Notes under the pieces: model-generated
The model's database searches: none
The model's input: the letters and a program-made list of their open reading frames with translations, nothing else
Told to the model about the DNA's origin: nothing
Shown here: one piece after another, positions 6,120 through 16,170 of the stretch
Position numbering within the stretch: position 1 is the first letter of the stretch
Layout of the letters: the number at the start of each line of letters is the position of its first letter
Position numbers and translations under genes: made by a program
Assembly: GCA_035559795.1 (NCBI GenBank)
Contig: DATMAR010000012.1
Span: forward strand, 62,001-126,000
Source of the DNA: Fimbriimonadales bacterium
Lineage (GTDB): Bacteria; Armatimonadota; Fimbriimonadia; Fimbriimonadales; ATM1
Direction of reading: 5' to 3'
DNA: 64,000 bases

Positions 6120-8786
6120 GTGCTCGAAGAGTACTCGAAAAAAAGAAAATTCGATAAAACCAAAGAGCCAAAGCCTCGTGCAGAACCCAGCGCGAAAGGG
6201 GAATTGACTTTCGTTGTTCAAAAACACAATGCGCGAAGGCTTCATTATGATTTTCGATTGGAGTGGGATGGTGTTTTGAAATCGTGGGCTGTTCCCAAAG
6301 GCCCTTCTCTAAACCCTAAAGAAAAACGCCTCGCTGTGCTCGTTGAAGACCATCCACTCGATTATGCGAATTTCGAAGGTTCGATTCCGGAAGGAGAATA
6401 CGGTGCGGGTGAAGTGATTGTGTGGGATAAAGGAACATATTATCCGGATGAGGGGGGGATTCCAAAATCGCGCAAAGAAGCAGAACAAAGAATGCGCGAA
6501 GGATTCGAAAAGGGAAAACTATCGTTTACACTGAAAGGGCATAAATTACGTGGTTCTTGGGCTTTGGTGCGGATGAGAAAAAGCAACGAATGGTTGCTCA
6601 TTAAGCACAAAGACGAATTTGCCAGTGAAGAAGACATTCTCGAGAAAGACGAATCCGTGATTTCAGGATTGCGTATAGAAGACATACAAGCAGGGAAAGA
6701 CCCTATTCCGCTTTTAGAAAAAATAAAGGGAGCGAAGCAGAAGCCGTTTATTTGGAACCTAAAGCCTATGCTGGCGCATATAGCGGAAAAACCGTTCTCT
6801 CATCCCGATTGGGTTTTCGAACCTAAGTTAGATGGCTTGAGAATTTTAGCGTTCGTACAAGGAGAAAAAGTGATTCTGAGATCGAGGAATTCTCGAGACG
6901 TTACTAAAAATTATCCGTCTCTTGCGAAAAAACTTTCTTCACTCGGCTTGAAAGGTGCAATTTTCGATGGGGAAGTCGTCGCTTTCGATGCGCGCGGAAA
7001 CATATCCTTTCAACAGCTGCAGAAGCGGATGAACTTGGTCAACGAACACGACATCGCTCTCGCAGAGAAAGAAATACCCGTCGTTTACTATATTTTCGAT
7101 TTGCTGTATTGGGATGAATACGATATCCGAGATGCTCCTTGGAAAGAAAGGAGAAAACTGCTCGAAATGGTTTGCCCTAAAGAACAAGACATAAACATCG
7201 TGCAAGTATTCGAAGAGGATGGAGAAGCGGCATACGAAGGAGCAATTTCAATGGGGTTGGAAGGAATCGTAGCAAAAAAAATAGATTCTCGATACGAATC
7301 CGGTGTTCGCTCTTCGAATTGGCTGAAAATTAAATCTTTTCACAGCGGCGAATTCGTCATTTGCGGATATACGCAAGGAAGAGGAAGTCGCGCGAAATCT
7401 TTGGGGGCATTGGTGCTGGGGAAATTCGTGGATGGCGAGCTCGTGCATGTAGGAAACGTAGGCACCGGTTTCGACGAGCCTACCATCGCAGCTCTTATGA
7501 ACAAATTAGAACCCTTGAAAGACGAATGCCCGTTCAAATCTCCACCTCTTATTACTGAACCCGTAACTTGGGTAAAGCCCGTTTTAGTCGCCGAAGTGAA
7601 ATACACTCATTACACTGAAGGGGGGGCTCTTCGTTCACCTGTGTTTTTGAGATTGCGTGAAGATATCGAGCCTTCGGAAGCCGTAGCAGAAGAAATCGTA
7701 GCGGAGATACCTGAAAAAGAACCCGAGTTAGTCAGCGATAGAGAAATCGAAGAGGTTTTAGAGCAACTCGAAAACAAAAAGCAAGAATTCCGTCTACGCG
7801 TAGGAGAATATCAATTCGATGTTACGAACCTGGATAAAGTCCTGTGGCCAAGAGATGGAAAAGAATTTACGAAACGTGATTTCATTATTTATTTGGCGAA
7901 AATCGCAAAAGTTATACTTCCACATATAAGAAATCGTCCCTTGACGCTCTCTCGTTACCCTGATGGAATCTACGGAGAGACTTTTTATCAGAAGCATTGG
8001 GAATTCGATTTACCGCCTTTCGTAGAAACCGTCAAGATATTTTCCTCTCATCGTGAAGGGGCATTGGAATATTTGTTGGCGAATAACCTCGCTTCGCTTT
8101 TGTGGTTGGGTCAGTTAGCGAATTTGGAAATTCATACATGGTATTCGCGCATAAAAACAAAAGAAGACGAACCCCATGGCGCGGATTATTGGAGTTCTAA
8201 AGAAGCATTAAAACAATCTTCTTTGAATTATCCTGATTTTATGGTTTTCGATTTAGACCCTTATATCGAATCCGACGTGACGGAAAAAGAGAAAAAAGTT
8301 ACGATAAGCAAAGAAGCGTTTCAGAAACTTTGCGATGTCGCATTCTGGCTCAAGGAAGAATTAGAGGGGATTTCTCTTAAGCCCTATGTAAAGACTTCCG
8401 GAAAACGAGGCGTGCATATTTTCGTTCCTATCGTACGAAACCTCTCATTCGAAGAAACGAGGAACGCTTGTGAGAGCGTTGCGCTTTTTTTGTTGAAAAA
8501 GCATCCGAAAGAAATTACGACAGAATACGCAATCGAGAGAAGAGCAGGAAAAGTATTCATAGACTACAATCAAAATGCGCGAGGAAAGACACTCGCGTCT
8601 GTGTATTCTCCCCGCGCATATGCGGGAGCCCCTGTCTCGGTTCCCGTGCTATGGGAAGAATTGAGAAGTATTCATCCTCTCGATTTCGATATCGAAACGA
8701 CTATCGAGAGGGTGAAAGAAAATGGGGACGTGTGGGAGGACATTTTGCGCAAGCCGACAGATTTGAGAGAAGTACTCAATCTGTAA
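6120..8786 (+). CDS. ligD: Multifunctional non-homologous end-joining protein LigD
   Basis: This 888-residue ATP-dependent DNA ligase/polymerase for end joining has domains in the order phosphoesterase, ligase, polymerase (the Pseudomonas order, not the mycobacterial one). The 3'-phosphoesterase domain (about 1-165) shows VVQKHNARRLHYDFRLEWDG and FEGSIPEGEYGAGEV. The ligase domain (about 210-520) shows EPKLDGLR with adenylated Lys236, and ends in an OB fold. The primase-polymerase domain (about 557-888) starts with TNLDKVLWPRDG and has the metal-binding VFDLDP (Asp711, Asp713) and TSGKRGVHIFVP. Start is a GTG immediately after the ku stop. All catalytic segments look intact, so this should be a complete Ku-LigD system. 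Confidence 0.97.
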   Translation: MLEEYSKKRKFDKTKEPKPRAEPSAKGELTFVVQKHNARRLHYDFRLEWDGVLKSWAVPKGPSLNPKEKRLAVLVEDHPLDYANFEGSIPEGEYGAGEVIVWDKGTYYPDEGGIPKSRKEAEQRMREGFEKGKLSFTLKGHKLRGSWALVRMRKSNEWLLIKHKDEFASEEDILEKDESVISGLRIEDIQAGKDPIPLLEKIKGAKQKPFIWNLKPMLAHIAEKPFSHPDWVFEPKLDGLRILAFVQGEKVILRSRNSRDVTKNYPSLAKKLSSLGLKGAIFDGEVVAFDARGNISFQQLQKRMNLVNEHDIALAEKEIPVVYYIFDLLYWDEYDIRDAPWKERRKLLEMVCPKEQDINIVQVFEEDGEAAYEGAISMGLEGIVAKKIDSRYESGVRSSNWLKIKSFHSGEFVICGYTQGRGSRAKSLGALVLGKFVDGELVHVGNVGTGFDEPTIAALMNKLEPLKDECPFKSPPLITEPVTWVKPVLVAEVKYTHYTEGGALRSPVFLRLREDIEPSEAVAEEIVAEIPEKEPELVSDREIEEVLEQLENKKQEFRLRVGEYQFDVTNLDKVLWPRDGKEFTKRDFIIYLAKIAKVILPHIRNRPLTLSRYPDGIYGETFYQKHWEFDLPPFVETVKIFSSHREGALEYLLANNLASLLWLGQLANLEIHTWYSRIKTKEDEPHGADYWSSKEALKQSSLNYPDFMVFDLDPYIESDVTEKEKKVTISKEAFQKLCDVAFWLKEELEGISLKPYVKTSGKRGVHIFVPIVRNLSFEETRNACESVALFLLKKHPKEITTEYAIERRAGKVFIDYNQNARGKTLASVYSPRAYAGAPVSVPVLWEELRSIHPLDFDIETTIERVKENGDVWEDILRKPTDLREVLNL

Positions 8787-8825
8787 TTCTCAAGCAAGCG
8801 AAAATCTTAAAGAAACTTACAAAAC

Positions 8826-10457
8826 CTATCGTACGAAGTGAATAGTTGTCGGTCCGGAGCGTTCGTTAGTCGCGTTTAGCGAATACGCTCTAATCGTATA
8901 TCTCGTATCACTTCCGCGCACCAATGGGGTTACATCTATGGCTTCCGTCGCGAACTCACCACGTGCATTTGCAGTAAGAACTTTTTCATATAGAGTGCCT
9001 GTAAGCGTTACCGCCCCGAGAACTGTCGTCTCGTATTCTATGTGCACGAGAACGCGTCCATTAGGGGCTGTTGTTCCTCTTACGACGACATTCCCCGTCA
9101 CTTTCTGCCCTTCGGTGGGCGAAATGATCGTAGGGGGATCAGGAACTCCTCCATCGACAGATATTTTCGAGCCTGTTTCTACTGTATAAACCTCACCGTT
9201 TCGCGATTTAAATGTTGCCGTGATAATCGCGTTTTGCAAATTATCACCTTTCCTTACCGTATATTCGCCGACATACACCCCTGTCGCAATCTCTTGCATC
9301 GGAATATTGCGTATGTTTCCGATAGAGAAAGTTGCGCTGCCATTCGCTTCAGCTTCCAATCTCGTTCGAATCACATCGCCAGGCTCAGGCACCTCAGGTG
9401 CTTCATGCGTGAACGATTTAATCGCTTTCGCGACATCGCTCACTTCGAAACTCCACGAATGCATTAGCGGATTACGAGCGCGATCACGAACAGTTATTGT
9501 CACATTATGTCTTCCTGCTGCGACTGCAGTCGGCTTGAAATATACGAGATTCGAGGAAATGGTCGCTTTAGAAGTAACATCTGTTCCGTCGAATAGAACT
9601 TTGACGGATTCCGGTTCTATACCGCTTCCAGTCGCATCGTCGAATACTGCTGTAATACTTAAGTTGCGAGCATCCACTCTACTATTCGCAACGGGGGTAA
9701 CTGCAAGAATCTTCGGTGCTGTAGTGTCTAAGGTGATTTTCTCTTCCGCTTGCATAAGAACTTCACGATTTCCGATGCGTAAAATTCCGATAACGCTTGC
9801 TCCGCTAATCGCGAATTCCTTGTCGCGCGAAACGGTCCAGGTCCCTTCGTACTTTCCTGGAGAAATTTCTTTCATCGGGACTTCATTGACTACACCAGGA
9901 ATACGGAAGTATGCCCGTCCCCCGGGTGTTCCTTCCATGGTTACTGTAATCGTGTTTCCTGCCGAAATCACTCCACTGGCGTTGTGATTTATATACGCTA
10001 TCGTTCCTGTACCTTCTATGCGTTCGCTTACATCTTCTTCGATAGGACCCGCAGTCGTGATTTCGACTATTCGACGATAATCATCCCACCGGACTTCAGC
10101 ACCTAATGCTTCGCTCACAAACCGCAATGGGATAAACGTTGTGCTTGCATAGATACGTGCGGGAACATCCAGCATGATTTCCGAACCGTTTACTTTTGCT
10201 GTCGAAGAACCAATTCGCATTTCGATAGTCCTGGCACCCTTTCTCGCATAAATCATTCGAGCAGAAGGCTGCCATTCTACGGCTGCACCAAGATGTTCGA
10301 AGATTCCGCGTAAAGGGACCAATACACGACTTTGAACCATTTTAGGGGCAACATCTAAATGCACTTGATTCCCATTAATCTCAACGCGAATAGTTTGTGA
10401 GAAAAGAGAAGAAACAAAACAAAGCGACGATAGAATCAGAAAGGTTTTGGCTTTCAT
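8826..10457 (-). CDS. Secreted stalk-domain (copper amine oxidase N-domain-like) protein with Ig-like repeats
   Basis: This 543-residue exported protein has a signal peptide of about 20 residues ending near FSQ. It is followed by a copper-amine-oxidase-N-terminal-like 'stalk' domain (about 22-133) with RVLVPLRGIFEHLGA, TAKVNGSEIMLDVPAR and TFIPLRFVSEALGA. The rest is a series of beta-sandwich modules of roughly 90-100 residues, two of them with a shared G-x-x-G-T/V-W/Y-x-V-x-x-G pattern, like bacterial Ig or FlgD-type repeats. No catalytic motif is seen, so a cell-envelope or extracellular structural or binding role is inferred. The ATG is preceded by AAGGAG. It is a paralogue of the shorter gene just upstream (10505-10924), from which it probably arose by duplication plus domain gain or loss. 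Confidence 0.85.
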   Translation of the reverse strand: MKAKTFLILSSLCFVSSLFSQTIRVEINGNQVHLDVAPKMVQSRVLVPLRGIFEHLGAAVEWQPSARMIYARKGARTIEMRIGSSTAKVNGSEIMLDVPARIYASTTFIPLRFVSEALGAEVRWDDYRRIVEITTAGPIEEDVSERIEGTGTIAYINHNASGVISAGNTITVTMEGTPGGRAYFRIPGVVNEVPMKEISPGKYEGTWTVSRDKEFAISGASVIGILRIGNREVLMQAEEKITLDTTAPKILAVTPVANSRVDARNLSITAVFDDATGSGIEPESVKVLFDGTDVTSKATISSNLVYFKPTAVAAGRHNVTITVRDRARNPLMHSWSFEVSDVAKAIKSFTHEAPEVPEPGDVIRTRLEAEANGSATFSIGNIRNIPMQEIATGVYVGEYTVRKGDNLQNAIITATFKSRNGEVYTVETGSKISVDGGVPDPPTIISPTEGQKVTGNVVVRGTTAPNGRVLVHIEYETTVLGAVTLTGTLYEKVLTANARGEFATEAIDVTPLVRGSDTRYTIRAYSLNATNERSGPTTIHFVR

Positions 10458-10504
10458 AGAAACGCTCCTTTATGTGATAGAATTGCACTAAGTAAACATA
10501 TCGT

Positions 10505-10924
10505 TTACCGATGAGCAAGTGTTAAAATCTCCACCGTTCTTGTGTAACTCTTCCAATTTACGTCATAGCCTAAAGATTCGCTAACGAAACGTAGTGGAAT
10601 GTAAGTGTATCCGCCGAAAATTTGTGCTGGAACATCCAACGACACATCTGAACCGTTCACTTTCGCAGTCATTGATCCGACCCTAAGTTCGAGGTTGTTA
10701 TCACCTTTTCGTGCATAAATCGTTCGAGTAGAAGGTCGCCATTCTACGAATGCTCCCAGGTGCTCGAAAATTTCTCGAAAAGGAACAAGAACGCGGTTAT
10801 CAACTATTCTTGGAGCAACGGTCAATTGTATTGGGTTGCCGTCGATCTCGACGCCAATCGCCTGAGCGAAGGAAGAAACCGTCCAGCAAAAACCTAACAG
10901 AGTAACGATAATTTTGGCTTTCAT
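10505..10924 (-). CDS. Secreted stalk-domain protein (short paralogue)
   Basis: This 139-residue protein consists of a signal peptide (MKAKIIVTLLGFCWTVSSFA) and one copper-amine-oxidase-N-terminal-like domain. RVLVPFREIFEHLGA, IYARKGD, TAKVNGSDVSLDVPA and YIPLRFVSESLGY match the first domain of the downstream 543-residue protein almost segment by segment. The frame opens at 10939, but the ATG at 10924 follows AGAGG by five bases and gives a normal signal peptide. No enzyme activity should be inferred from the domain name, since the amine oxidase catalytic domain is absent. It precedes the larger paralogue by 47 bases on the same strand and is probably co-transcribed. Confidence 0.82.
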   Translation of the reverse strand: MKAKIIVTLLGFCWTVSSFAQAIGVEIDGNPIQLTVAPRIVDNRVLVPFREIFEHLGAFVEWRPSTRTIYARKGDNNLELRVGSMTAKVNGSDVSLDVPAQIFGGYTYIPLRFVSESLGYDVNWKSYTRTVEILTLAHR

Positions 10925-11107
10925 ATAAACCTCTTTCATGAAACTTCTTTATAGAAGTCTGTGTAAATTCGACCTCGATGTTTTTATACGTCATTTTTGC
11001 CTACGATAAGAGGGTGTTTTCGCTGTTTTTTGCTTTTTTCTGTCCCCTAGGCTTTTTCTAATAGTGCCTTCTTATTGGAGAAGGGCAATATTTCGATTAG
11101 AGCGGCT

Positions 11108-11911
11108 CTATCCGAAACGACCCGAGATGTAGTCCTCTGTCTCGCGCCGCTTCGGCACCATGAAGAGGTTTGTCGTTTCCTGGAATTCGATGAGTTCCCC
11201 CATAAGAAAGAAACCAGAGTAGTCGCTCGCTCGTTGCGCTTGTTGCATATTATGAGTGACGATAACGACCGTGTATTGCTCTTTCAATTCCAACATCAAA
11301 TCCTCGATTCTTCCTGTAGCAATCGGGTCGAGGGCAGAACACGGCTCATCCATCAAAATCACCTCCGGGTCGACTGCCAAAACCCGCGCAATGCAAAGCC
11401 TCTGCTGCTGCCCCCCCGAAAGTTGCAATCCGCTTTGATCGAGTTTGTCGGCAACTTCATCCCATAATGCTGCGCGTTGTAGAGACATCTCTACAATATT
11501 GTCTAACTCTTCACGATTTCTGACTCCGTGAATTCTCGGTCCGTAAGCGACGTTGTCGTAAATGCTCATCGGAAACGGGTTAGGTTTTTGGAAAACCATC
11601 CCTACCTTTTTGCGAAGCTGAACGACATCCACATTTTCACCATAAATATTAACTCCATCGAGTTCGACTATTCCTTCTATGCGAACGTCGTCTATCAAAT
11701 CATTCATGCGATTGAGGCATCGCAAAAATGTGGTTTTCCCGCAACCCGAAGGACCTATAAGAGCGGTTATCTTATTTCGGGGAATATCTAAGGTAACTGA
11801 CTTTAGCGCTTGAAAATCCCCGTAGAAGACGCTCAAATTTCTGATTCGAATTTGTTCCTGCTCTCCCGGAAGACTTTGAGATGACACTTCCGTCACGACC
11901 TTTGTCTGCAC
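11108..11911 (-). CDS. pstB: Phosphate ABC transporter ATP-binding protein
   Basis: This 267-residue ABC ATPase fits the PstB subfamily, which energises phosphate uptake by the PstSCAB importer at the inner membrane. It shows Walker [10 protein letters not shown], the Q-loop segment [20 protein letters not shown], the LSGGQQQR signature, Walker [14 protein letters not shown] and the switch His in VTHNM. The [19 protein letters not shown] block and LMGELIEF near the C-terminus are PstB-specific. Start is a GTG at 11911. The pstS, pstC, pstA and phoU genes are not next to it: a stalk-domain gene lies downstream and a divergent secreted protein upstream. The remaining subunits must be encoded elsewhere. 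Confidence 0.93.
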   Translation of the reverse strand: MQTKVVTEVSSQSLPGEQEQIRIRNLSVFYGDFQALKSVTLDIPRNKITALIGPSGCGKTTFLRCLNRMNDLIDDVRIEGIVELDGVNIYGENVDVVQLRKKVGMVFQKPNPFPMSIYDNVAYGPRIHGVRNREELDNIVEMSLQRAALWDEVADKLDQSGLQLSGGQQQRLCIARVLAVDPEVILMDEPCSALDPIATGRIEDLMLELKEQYTVVIVTHNMQQAQRASDYSGFFLMGELIEFQETTNLFMVPKRRETEDYISGRFG

Positions 11912-11986
11912 ATCGCTTATTTTGAGTCAGAAATGTGTTAAAGCGATGTTAAAAAATGTCTCGGACGGTGGCAAAATAGAGAAAAT

Positions 11987-14815
11987 ATGTTGCACTGGTG
12001 GGTTTTGTCAGGATGTCTAATATTTGGAAATATAGAAGAAAACGAACGAATCTTTACTTCGCCTCATCTTTTGGCAGTGGGCTTTGCTGCTCCTCCTCGC
12101 CTCCCGCTTTGCTCTGACGCGAACGGTGACGGGTTAGGTGACCTGCTCTGTGTTTATCCACCCGATAACGGGATTATCGATTTTGCGCCAAACGTGAACA
12201 ATGAAAAATGCGGATACGGCAGGCAGGCGAGGGTCGGGATAGGACCAGACTGTAAGGCGGCGATCTCGGGTGATTTCCTTCCTGACGCAGGTACTGAAGT
12301 AGTTGGTTTGTTTGCCGATGGCTCTCTGAAAATATTTTATAACTTTGTCGAAGAAAAATATAAAGAGACTACTGATATTTATAAGTTCGAGCAAAAACCC
12401 GGGCGTTTTGTTCTCGGTGTATCCAAAGTAAAAGGCAAGCGACTTGGAATCGTGGCTTTGGATGGCAAGTCGGGTGCTGGAATCCTGCTGCGGTGGGAAG
12501 ACGGGAAATGGACATCGAAAAGAATCGAATTCCCGAGTGAAGTGGAGTGGATACAACAAAACGACGTCACGAATGACCCGGGTGCGGAGTGGATTATTCG
12601 AAAGCCTTATGGGGCAGTGATGCTTTATTCGGAAAATGATTTGCAGCATAGGAAATTGATCAAGTTAGCGAAAAAAGGCGATGCAATAGAAGTTTGCAAT
12701 AAGAAACTTATTATAGGAAAAGAGTGGATAAACGGAAGCACTTCGCTCCCCATCAAAGAATTAGACTCGATCGCAGAGCCTTATGTTTATCGTACCTGTG
12801 ATATGAACGGAGATGGCATCGAGGACCTTGTCGTCTTTCGTTATGGAAACGAACCCCATATAGCCTATGACATTTACGTTCTTTGTTCGATTCGTAAAAA
12901 CGATAACGATTTCGATAAAGACGGATTATCCAATTCCGAAGAAAAGAAAATCGGCACGAACCTCTATCATAAAGACACCGATGGCGATGGCTTGCTCGAT
13001 TCTTGGGAGGTGCGTGGCGTTAGAGGATTGGATTTACCCGCTATGGGTTGCTCACCTTTGAAATACGATGTGATTTGTTATGTTCATCGGATTAGTGACG
13101 TTGACGAAAAACATGTAAAAAACGAAATGGAACGCGTGAAAAATTCTTATGCGCAGTTGGAAGTTACTAATCCCGATGGATCGAAAGGGATTTCCTTTCA
13201 TCCGATTTTTCCTGACCCGATTCCTGAAGACAAAGCGAAAGGAAAGGGATGGCCCGAACTCGGTGAACTTTACTTTCCTAAAAACCATCGAGGAATAGCG
13301 CATTGGATGGTTATCAATAAAGGTGGCGGCGGACAGGCGAATCAGATGGGAGATATGGGTGGATGCGGCGCTGATGCGCTCTGGGCAGTCTTTTTGCATG
13401 AATTCGGACACCAATTGGGTCTCGACCACAATGGATTTTGGCGTCCCGGGCTTTGCCCTTTGTATCCGAGCCTTATGAATTACGCATACAGTTACGGATT
13501 CAATGACGATGGGAATCTCATTCACTATAGCAATGGAAAATTCGCCTCTTATACGCTCAAGGAAACCTCCCTCGACGAGGAAATCCCATTGCCCTACCAA
13601 GAAGTCAGTTTCTTGGAAAAAGGACCTTATCGTTTTCGATTAAAACAAAACGGAACGAAAACCTTAGTTGACTGGAATTGGAACGGAGTATTCGGAGAAA
13701 AGAATGTTCGAGCAGACATTAACTATGGATACAGCACTACGGCGGGAGAGAGATTAACTGTAGATAAAACACATGCATCTCCCTATCTTTTTAGTTATGC
13801 AAGTAAGGCATGGCTTCTTTACGCAAAATTGCCGCAAGAACCGAAACGAGGTGAAGACCCGAATGTAAGCATTCAGAAACCCGGCACTTTGTACTTGAGA
13901 GAAATTGACCAGAAATATACATGGAAAGACGCCATCGAAATTGCGAAAAATGTCACCGGCGACCCAGCCGGCGCTGGCTTCAATCAAGAATTTTGGATTT
14001 TTTATCCGTCCGCAGAAGGAATCGTTTATTCACGTGGTGAGATTTCGGCAAACAGTTGGAAACAAAAAGAAACCACACTACTTCCGGATAGCCAAAACAA
14101 ACGCGTAACATGCGCAGTTTTATTCGGAAGACTTTTCGTTTTTCTGCACGATTCGAAAACCGGTGAGGTTCGATACAGTTCTACATTCGGTAACGGATTT
14201 CGCAAGTTTTACACACTAACGGCAAAAAGCACGAATCCGGTCTCTGCTTGCGAGGACTCTATCCATCGAAGAATTTTGCTTACTACATGTCAAGACCAAG
14301 ATAAAGACCGCCCTTCACGATGGCAAATTCGATGGTTCGAACTCGAGGGTGAACAACTCGTAGAAAAAGGCATGGAATGGGTGGAAGGGGAAGGAGGCGG
14401 AGCGCGTGGAGACGGAAGACTGCAGGTTTTGTTCGATTCTTCTTCCGATGCCGGACCTGATGGAAGAGTCTATGTCTTCGGGCCTGGACTGCGACGAGAC
14501 CCAAAAGCCCCTTGGACCGGGTTGTATGTAGCTCATCAGATTGCGGATAAAAGCGTGCGAGGAGGATGGCTGGTGAAACGCTATTACGACGAATGGACGA
14601 ACTCACGTTCGGATTCAGCCGTGACTTGGTTCGAAGGAGATGTTCTTTGGTCTTATCGTTGGGTAGATGGCGCTCAAGGAGACTCGGATAACAACCTCCA
14701 AGTTGCTTTTCACGGTTTGGGAATCGAAGAGATGCCTATGGGAGATTTCAACGATGTGGAATTCATCGTGAAATACGGTCTCAAAAGAAGCATCCTTTAT
14801 CTCTTTACGAATTGA
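11987..14815 (+). CDS. Large secreted metzincin-like metalloprotease with Ca-binding type repeats
   Basis: This 942-residue protein has a short hydrophobic N-terminus (MLHWWVLSGCLIFG) that contains a possible lipobox LSGC but no basic residues. The first third has FG-GAP-like DxNxDGxxD motifs (DANGDGLGD, DMNGDGIED). Two thrombospondin-type-3/EF-hand-like Ca motifs follow near residues 305-345 (DFDKDGLSNSEE, DTDGDGLLDSWE). The catalytic segment is HEFGHQLGLDH (residues 471-481), a full HExxHxxGxxH zinc motif. A downstream SLMNY fits a metzincin Met-turn. The C-terminal half is beta-rich and resembles repeat or propeller sequence. A secreted protease is inferred; the substrate is unknown. It is divergent from pstB. 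Confidence 0.75.
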   Translation: MLHWWVLSGCLIFGNIEENERIFTSPHLLAVGFAAPPRLPLCSDANGDGLGDLLCVYPPDNGIIDFAPNVNNEKCGYGRQARVGIGPDCKAAISGDFLPDAGTEVVGLFADGSLKIFYNFVEEKYKETTDIYKFEQKPGRFVLGVSKVKGKRLGIVALDGKSGAGILLRWEDGKWTSKRIEFPSEVEWIQQNDVTNDPGAEWIIRKPYGAVMLYSENDLQHRKLIKLAKKGDAIEVCNKKLIIGKEWINGSTSLPIKELDSIAEPYVYRTCDMNGDGIEDLVVFRYGNEPHIAYDIYVLCSIRKNDNDFDKDGLSNSEEKKIGTNLYHKDTDGDGLLDSWEVRGVRGLDLPAMGCSPLKYDVICYVHRISDVDEKHVKNEMERVKNSYAQLEVTNPDGSKGISFHPIFPDPIPEDKAKGKGWPELGELYFPKNHRGIAHWMVINKGGGGQANQMGDMGGCGADALWAVFLHEFGHQLGLDHNGFWRPGLCPLYPSLMNYAYSYGFNDDGNLIHYSNGKFASYTLKETSLDEEIPLPYQEVSFLEKGPYRFRLKQNGTKTLVDWNWNGVFGEKNVRADINYGYSTTAGERLTVDKTHASPYLFSYASKAWLLYAKLPQEPKRGEDPNVSIQKPGTLYLREIDQKYTWKDAIEIAKNVTGDPAGAGFNQEFWIFYPSAEGIVYSRGEISANSWKQKETTLLPDSQNKRVTCAVLFGRLFVFLHDSKTGEVRYSSTFGNGFRKFYTLTAKSTNPVSACEDSIHRRILLTTCQDQDKDRPSRWQIRWFELEGEQLVEKGMEWVEGEGGGARGDGRLQVLFDSSSDAGPDGRVYVFGPGLRRDPKAPWTGLYVAHQIADKSVRGGWLVKRYYDEWTNSRSDSAVTWFEGDVLWSYRWVDGAQGDSDNNLQVAFHGLGIEEMPMGDFNDVEFIVKYGLKRSILYLFTN

Positions 14816-14838
14816 CCGTAATCTATACTTAAAGCGAA

Positions 14839-16170
14839 ATGCCTAAAATAGCCTTTATCGGAGCCGGCTCGGTCGTCTTTACCAAGAACTTGCTCGGCGA
14901 TATTTTGTTGAACGACGAATTGAAAGAGTCGGAAATCGCCCTCATGGACATCGATGAAGAACGTCTTCGAGTGGCGGAACGCATGGCGCACAAACTCGCA
15001 ACGGCTACGAGATCCAACCCGAAAATCACAGCTACATTAAATCGCAAAGAGGCGTTGGAGAGTGCGGATTATGTAATTTGCTCGATACAGGTGGGGGGCT
15101 ATAAACCTTCTACTGTAATCGACTTCGAAATTCCCAAGAAATACGGTTTGCGACAAACTATTGCAGACACTTTAGGAATCGGCGGCATTATGCGAGGATT
15201 GCGAACGATTCCCGTGTTGATCTCGATTGCACGCGATATGGAGGAACTCTGCCCGAATGCTTGGCTTCTTCAATATAGCAATCCGATGGCAATGAATTGT
15301 TGGGCATTAGCAGAAGCGACGCGCTGCAAATTCGTTGGTCTTTGCCATAGCGTGCAAGGAACTGTATGGGAATTAGCCAGAGATTTGAATATTCCTTATG
15401 AAGAAATCAATTATCTTTGCGCAGGAATCAACCACATGGCTTTTTATCTGCGCTTAGAACACAAAGGACGCGATTTATATCCGGAACTCATGCGAATTGC
15501 CGAAGAAGGGAAAGCGCCCGCATACAATCTCGTTCGTTACGAAATGCTAAAACGATTGGGATACTTCGTAACGGAAAGCAGCGAACATTTCAGCGAGTAC
15601 TGCCCCTATTTTATTCGAAGAGATCGACCAGACCTCATCGAAAAATTCAACATACCTTTAGACGAATATATACGCCGTTGTGAAGTGCAAAATGAAATGT
15701 GGGAAAAAATGCGAGCAGAAATTGACAGCGATGCACCTTTACCCCCACCTAAAAAAAGCGCCGAATACGGAAGCTTCATTATTCACAGTATGGAAACGAA
15801 TACACCACGCGTGATATATGGAAATGTGCGCAACGATGGATTAATCGAGAACTTGCCATCGGATTGTTGTGTGGAAGTTCCTTGTTTGGTAGATAAACAG
15901 GGAATACAACCCACTAAAATCGGAAGACTGCCGGAGCAATTGGCAGGGCTCATCATGACGAATGTGAATGTGCAATCCCTGACCGTAAAAGCAGCATTAA
16001 CCGGAATACGTGATTATGTATATCACGCTGCCATGCTCGACCCACACACATCTGCAGAACTCACTCTCGATGAGATTTGGGCGCTGGTCGACGAACTCAT
16101 TGAAGCGCATGGAGAATTCATCCCTCCCCTTCGTCGGGGAAGGATTATGGAGGCGAAAGTCTTTGCTTGA
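14839..16170 (+). CDS. Glycoside hydrolase family 4 (alpha-galactosidase/alpha-glucosidase-like)
   Basis: This 443-residue cytoplasmic enzyme belongs to GH4, which hydrolyses glycosides by NAD+- and divalent-metal-dependent oxidation and elimination. The Rossmann nucleotide motif FIGAGSVVFTKNLLGD is at the N-terminus. QYSNPMAMN, LCHSVQGT and GINHMAFYL carry the conserved Asn, Cys and His that position metal and sugar. The CHS form of the cysteine motif fits alpha-galactosidase (MelA/AglA-like) members best, but exact sugar specificity cannot be read from sequence. The 23-base gap after the metalloprotease gene and the overlap with glnE place it early in a plus-strand run. No sugar transporter or regulator is adjacent. 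Confidence 0.92.
   Translation: MPKIAFIGAGSVVFTKNLLGDILLNDELKESEIALMDIDEERLRVAERMAHKLATATRSNPKITATLNRKEALESADYVICSIQVGGYKPSTVIDFEIPKKYGLRQTIADTLGIGGIMRGLRTIPVLISIARDMEELCPNAWLLQYSNPMAMNCWALAEATRCKFVGLCHSVQGTVWELARDLNIPYEEINYLCAGINHMAFYLRLEHKGRDLYPELMRIAEEGKAPAYNLVRYEMLKRLGYFVTESSEHFSEYCPYFIRRDRPDLIEKFNIPLDEYIRRCEVQNEMWEKMRAEIDSDAPLPPPKKSAEYGSFIIHSMETNTPRVIYGNVRNDGLIENLPSDCCVEVPCLVDKQGIQPTKIGRLPEQLAGLIMTNVNVQSLTVKAALTGIRDYVYHAAMLDPHTSAELTLDEIWALVDELIEAHGEFIPPLRRGRIMEAKVFA

Noticed and set aside
9220-9987. 255-codon open frame on the plus strand inside the stalk-domain gene
   Set aside because: It is antisense to a gene with clear signal peptide and domain signatures. It has no recognisable domain itself and arises from codon bias on the opposite strand.
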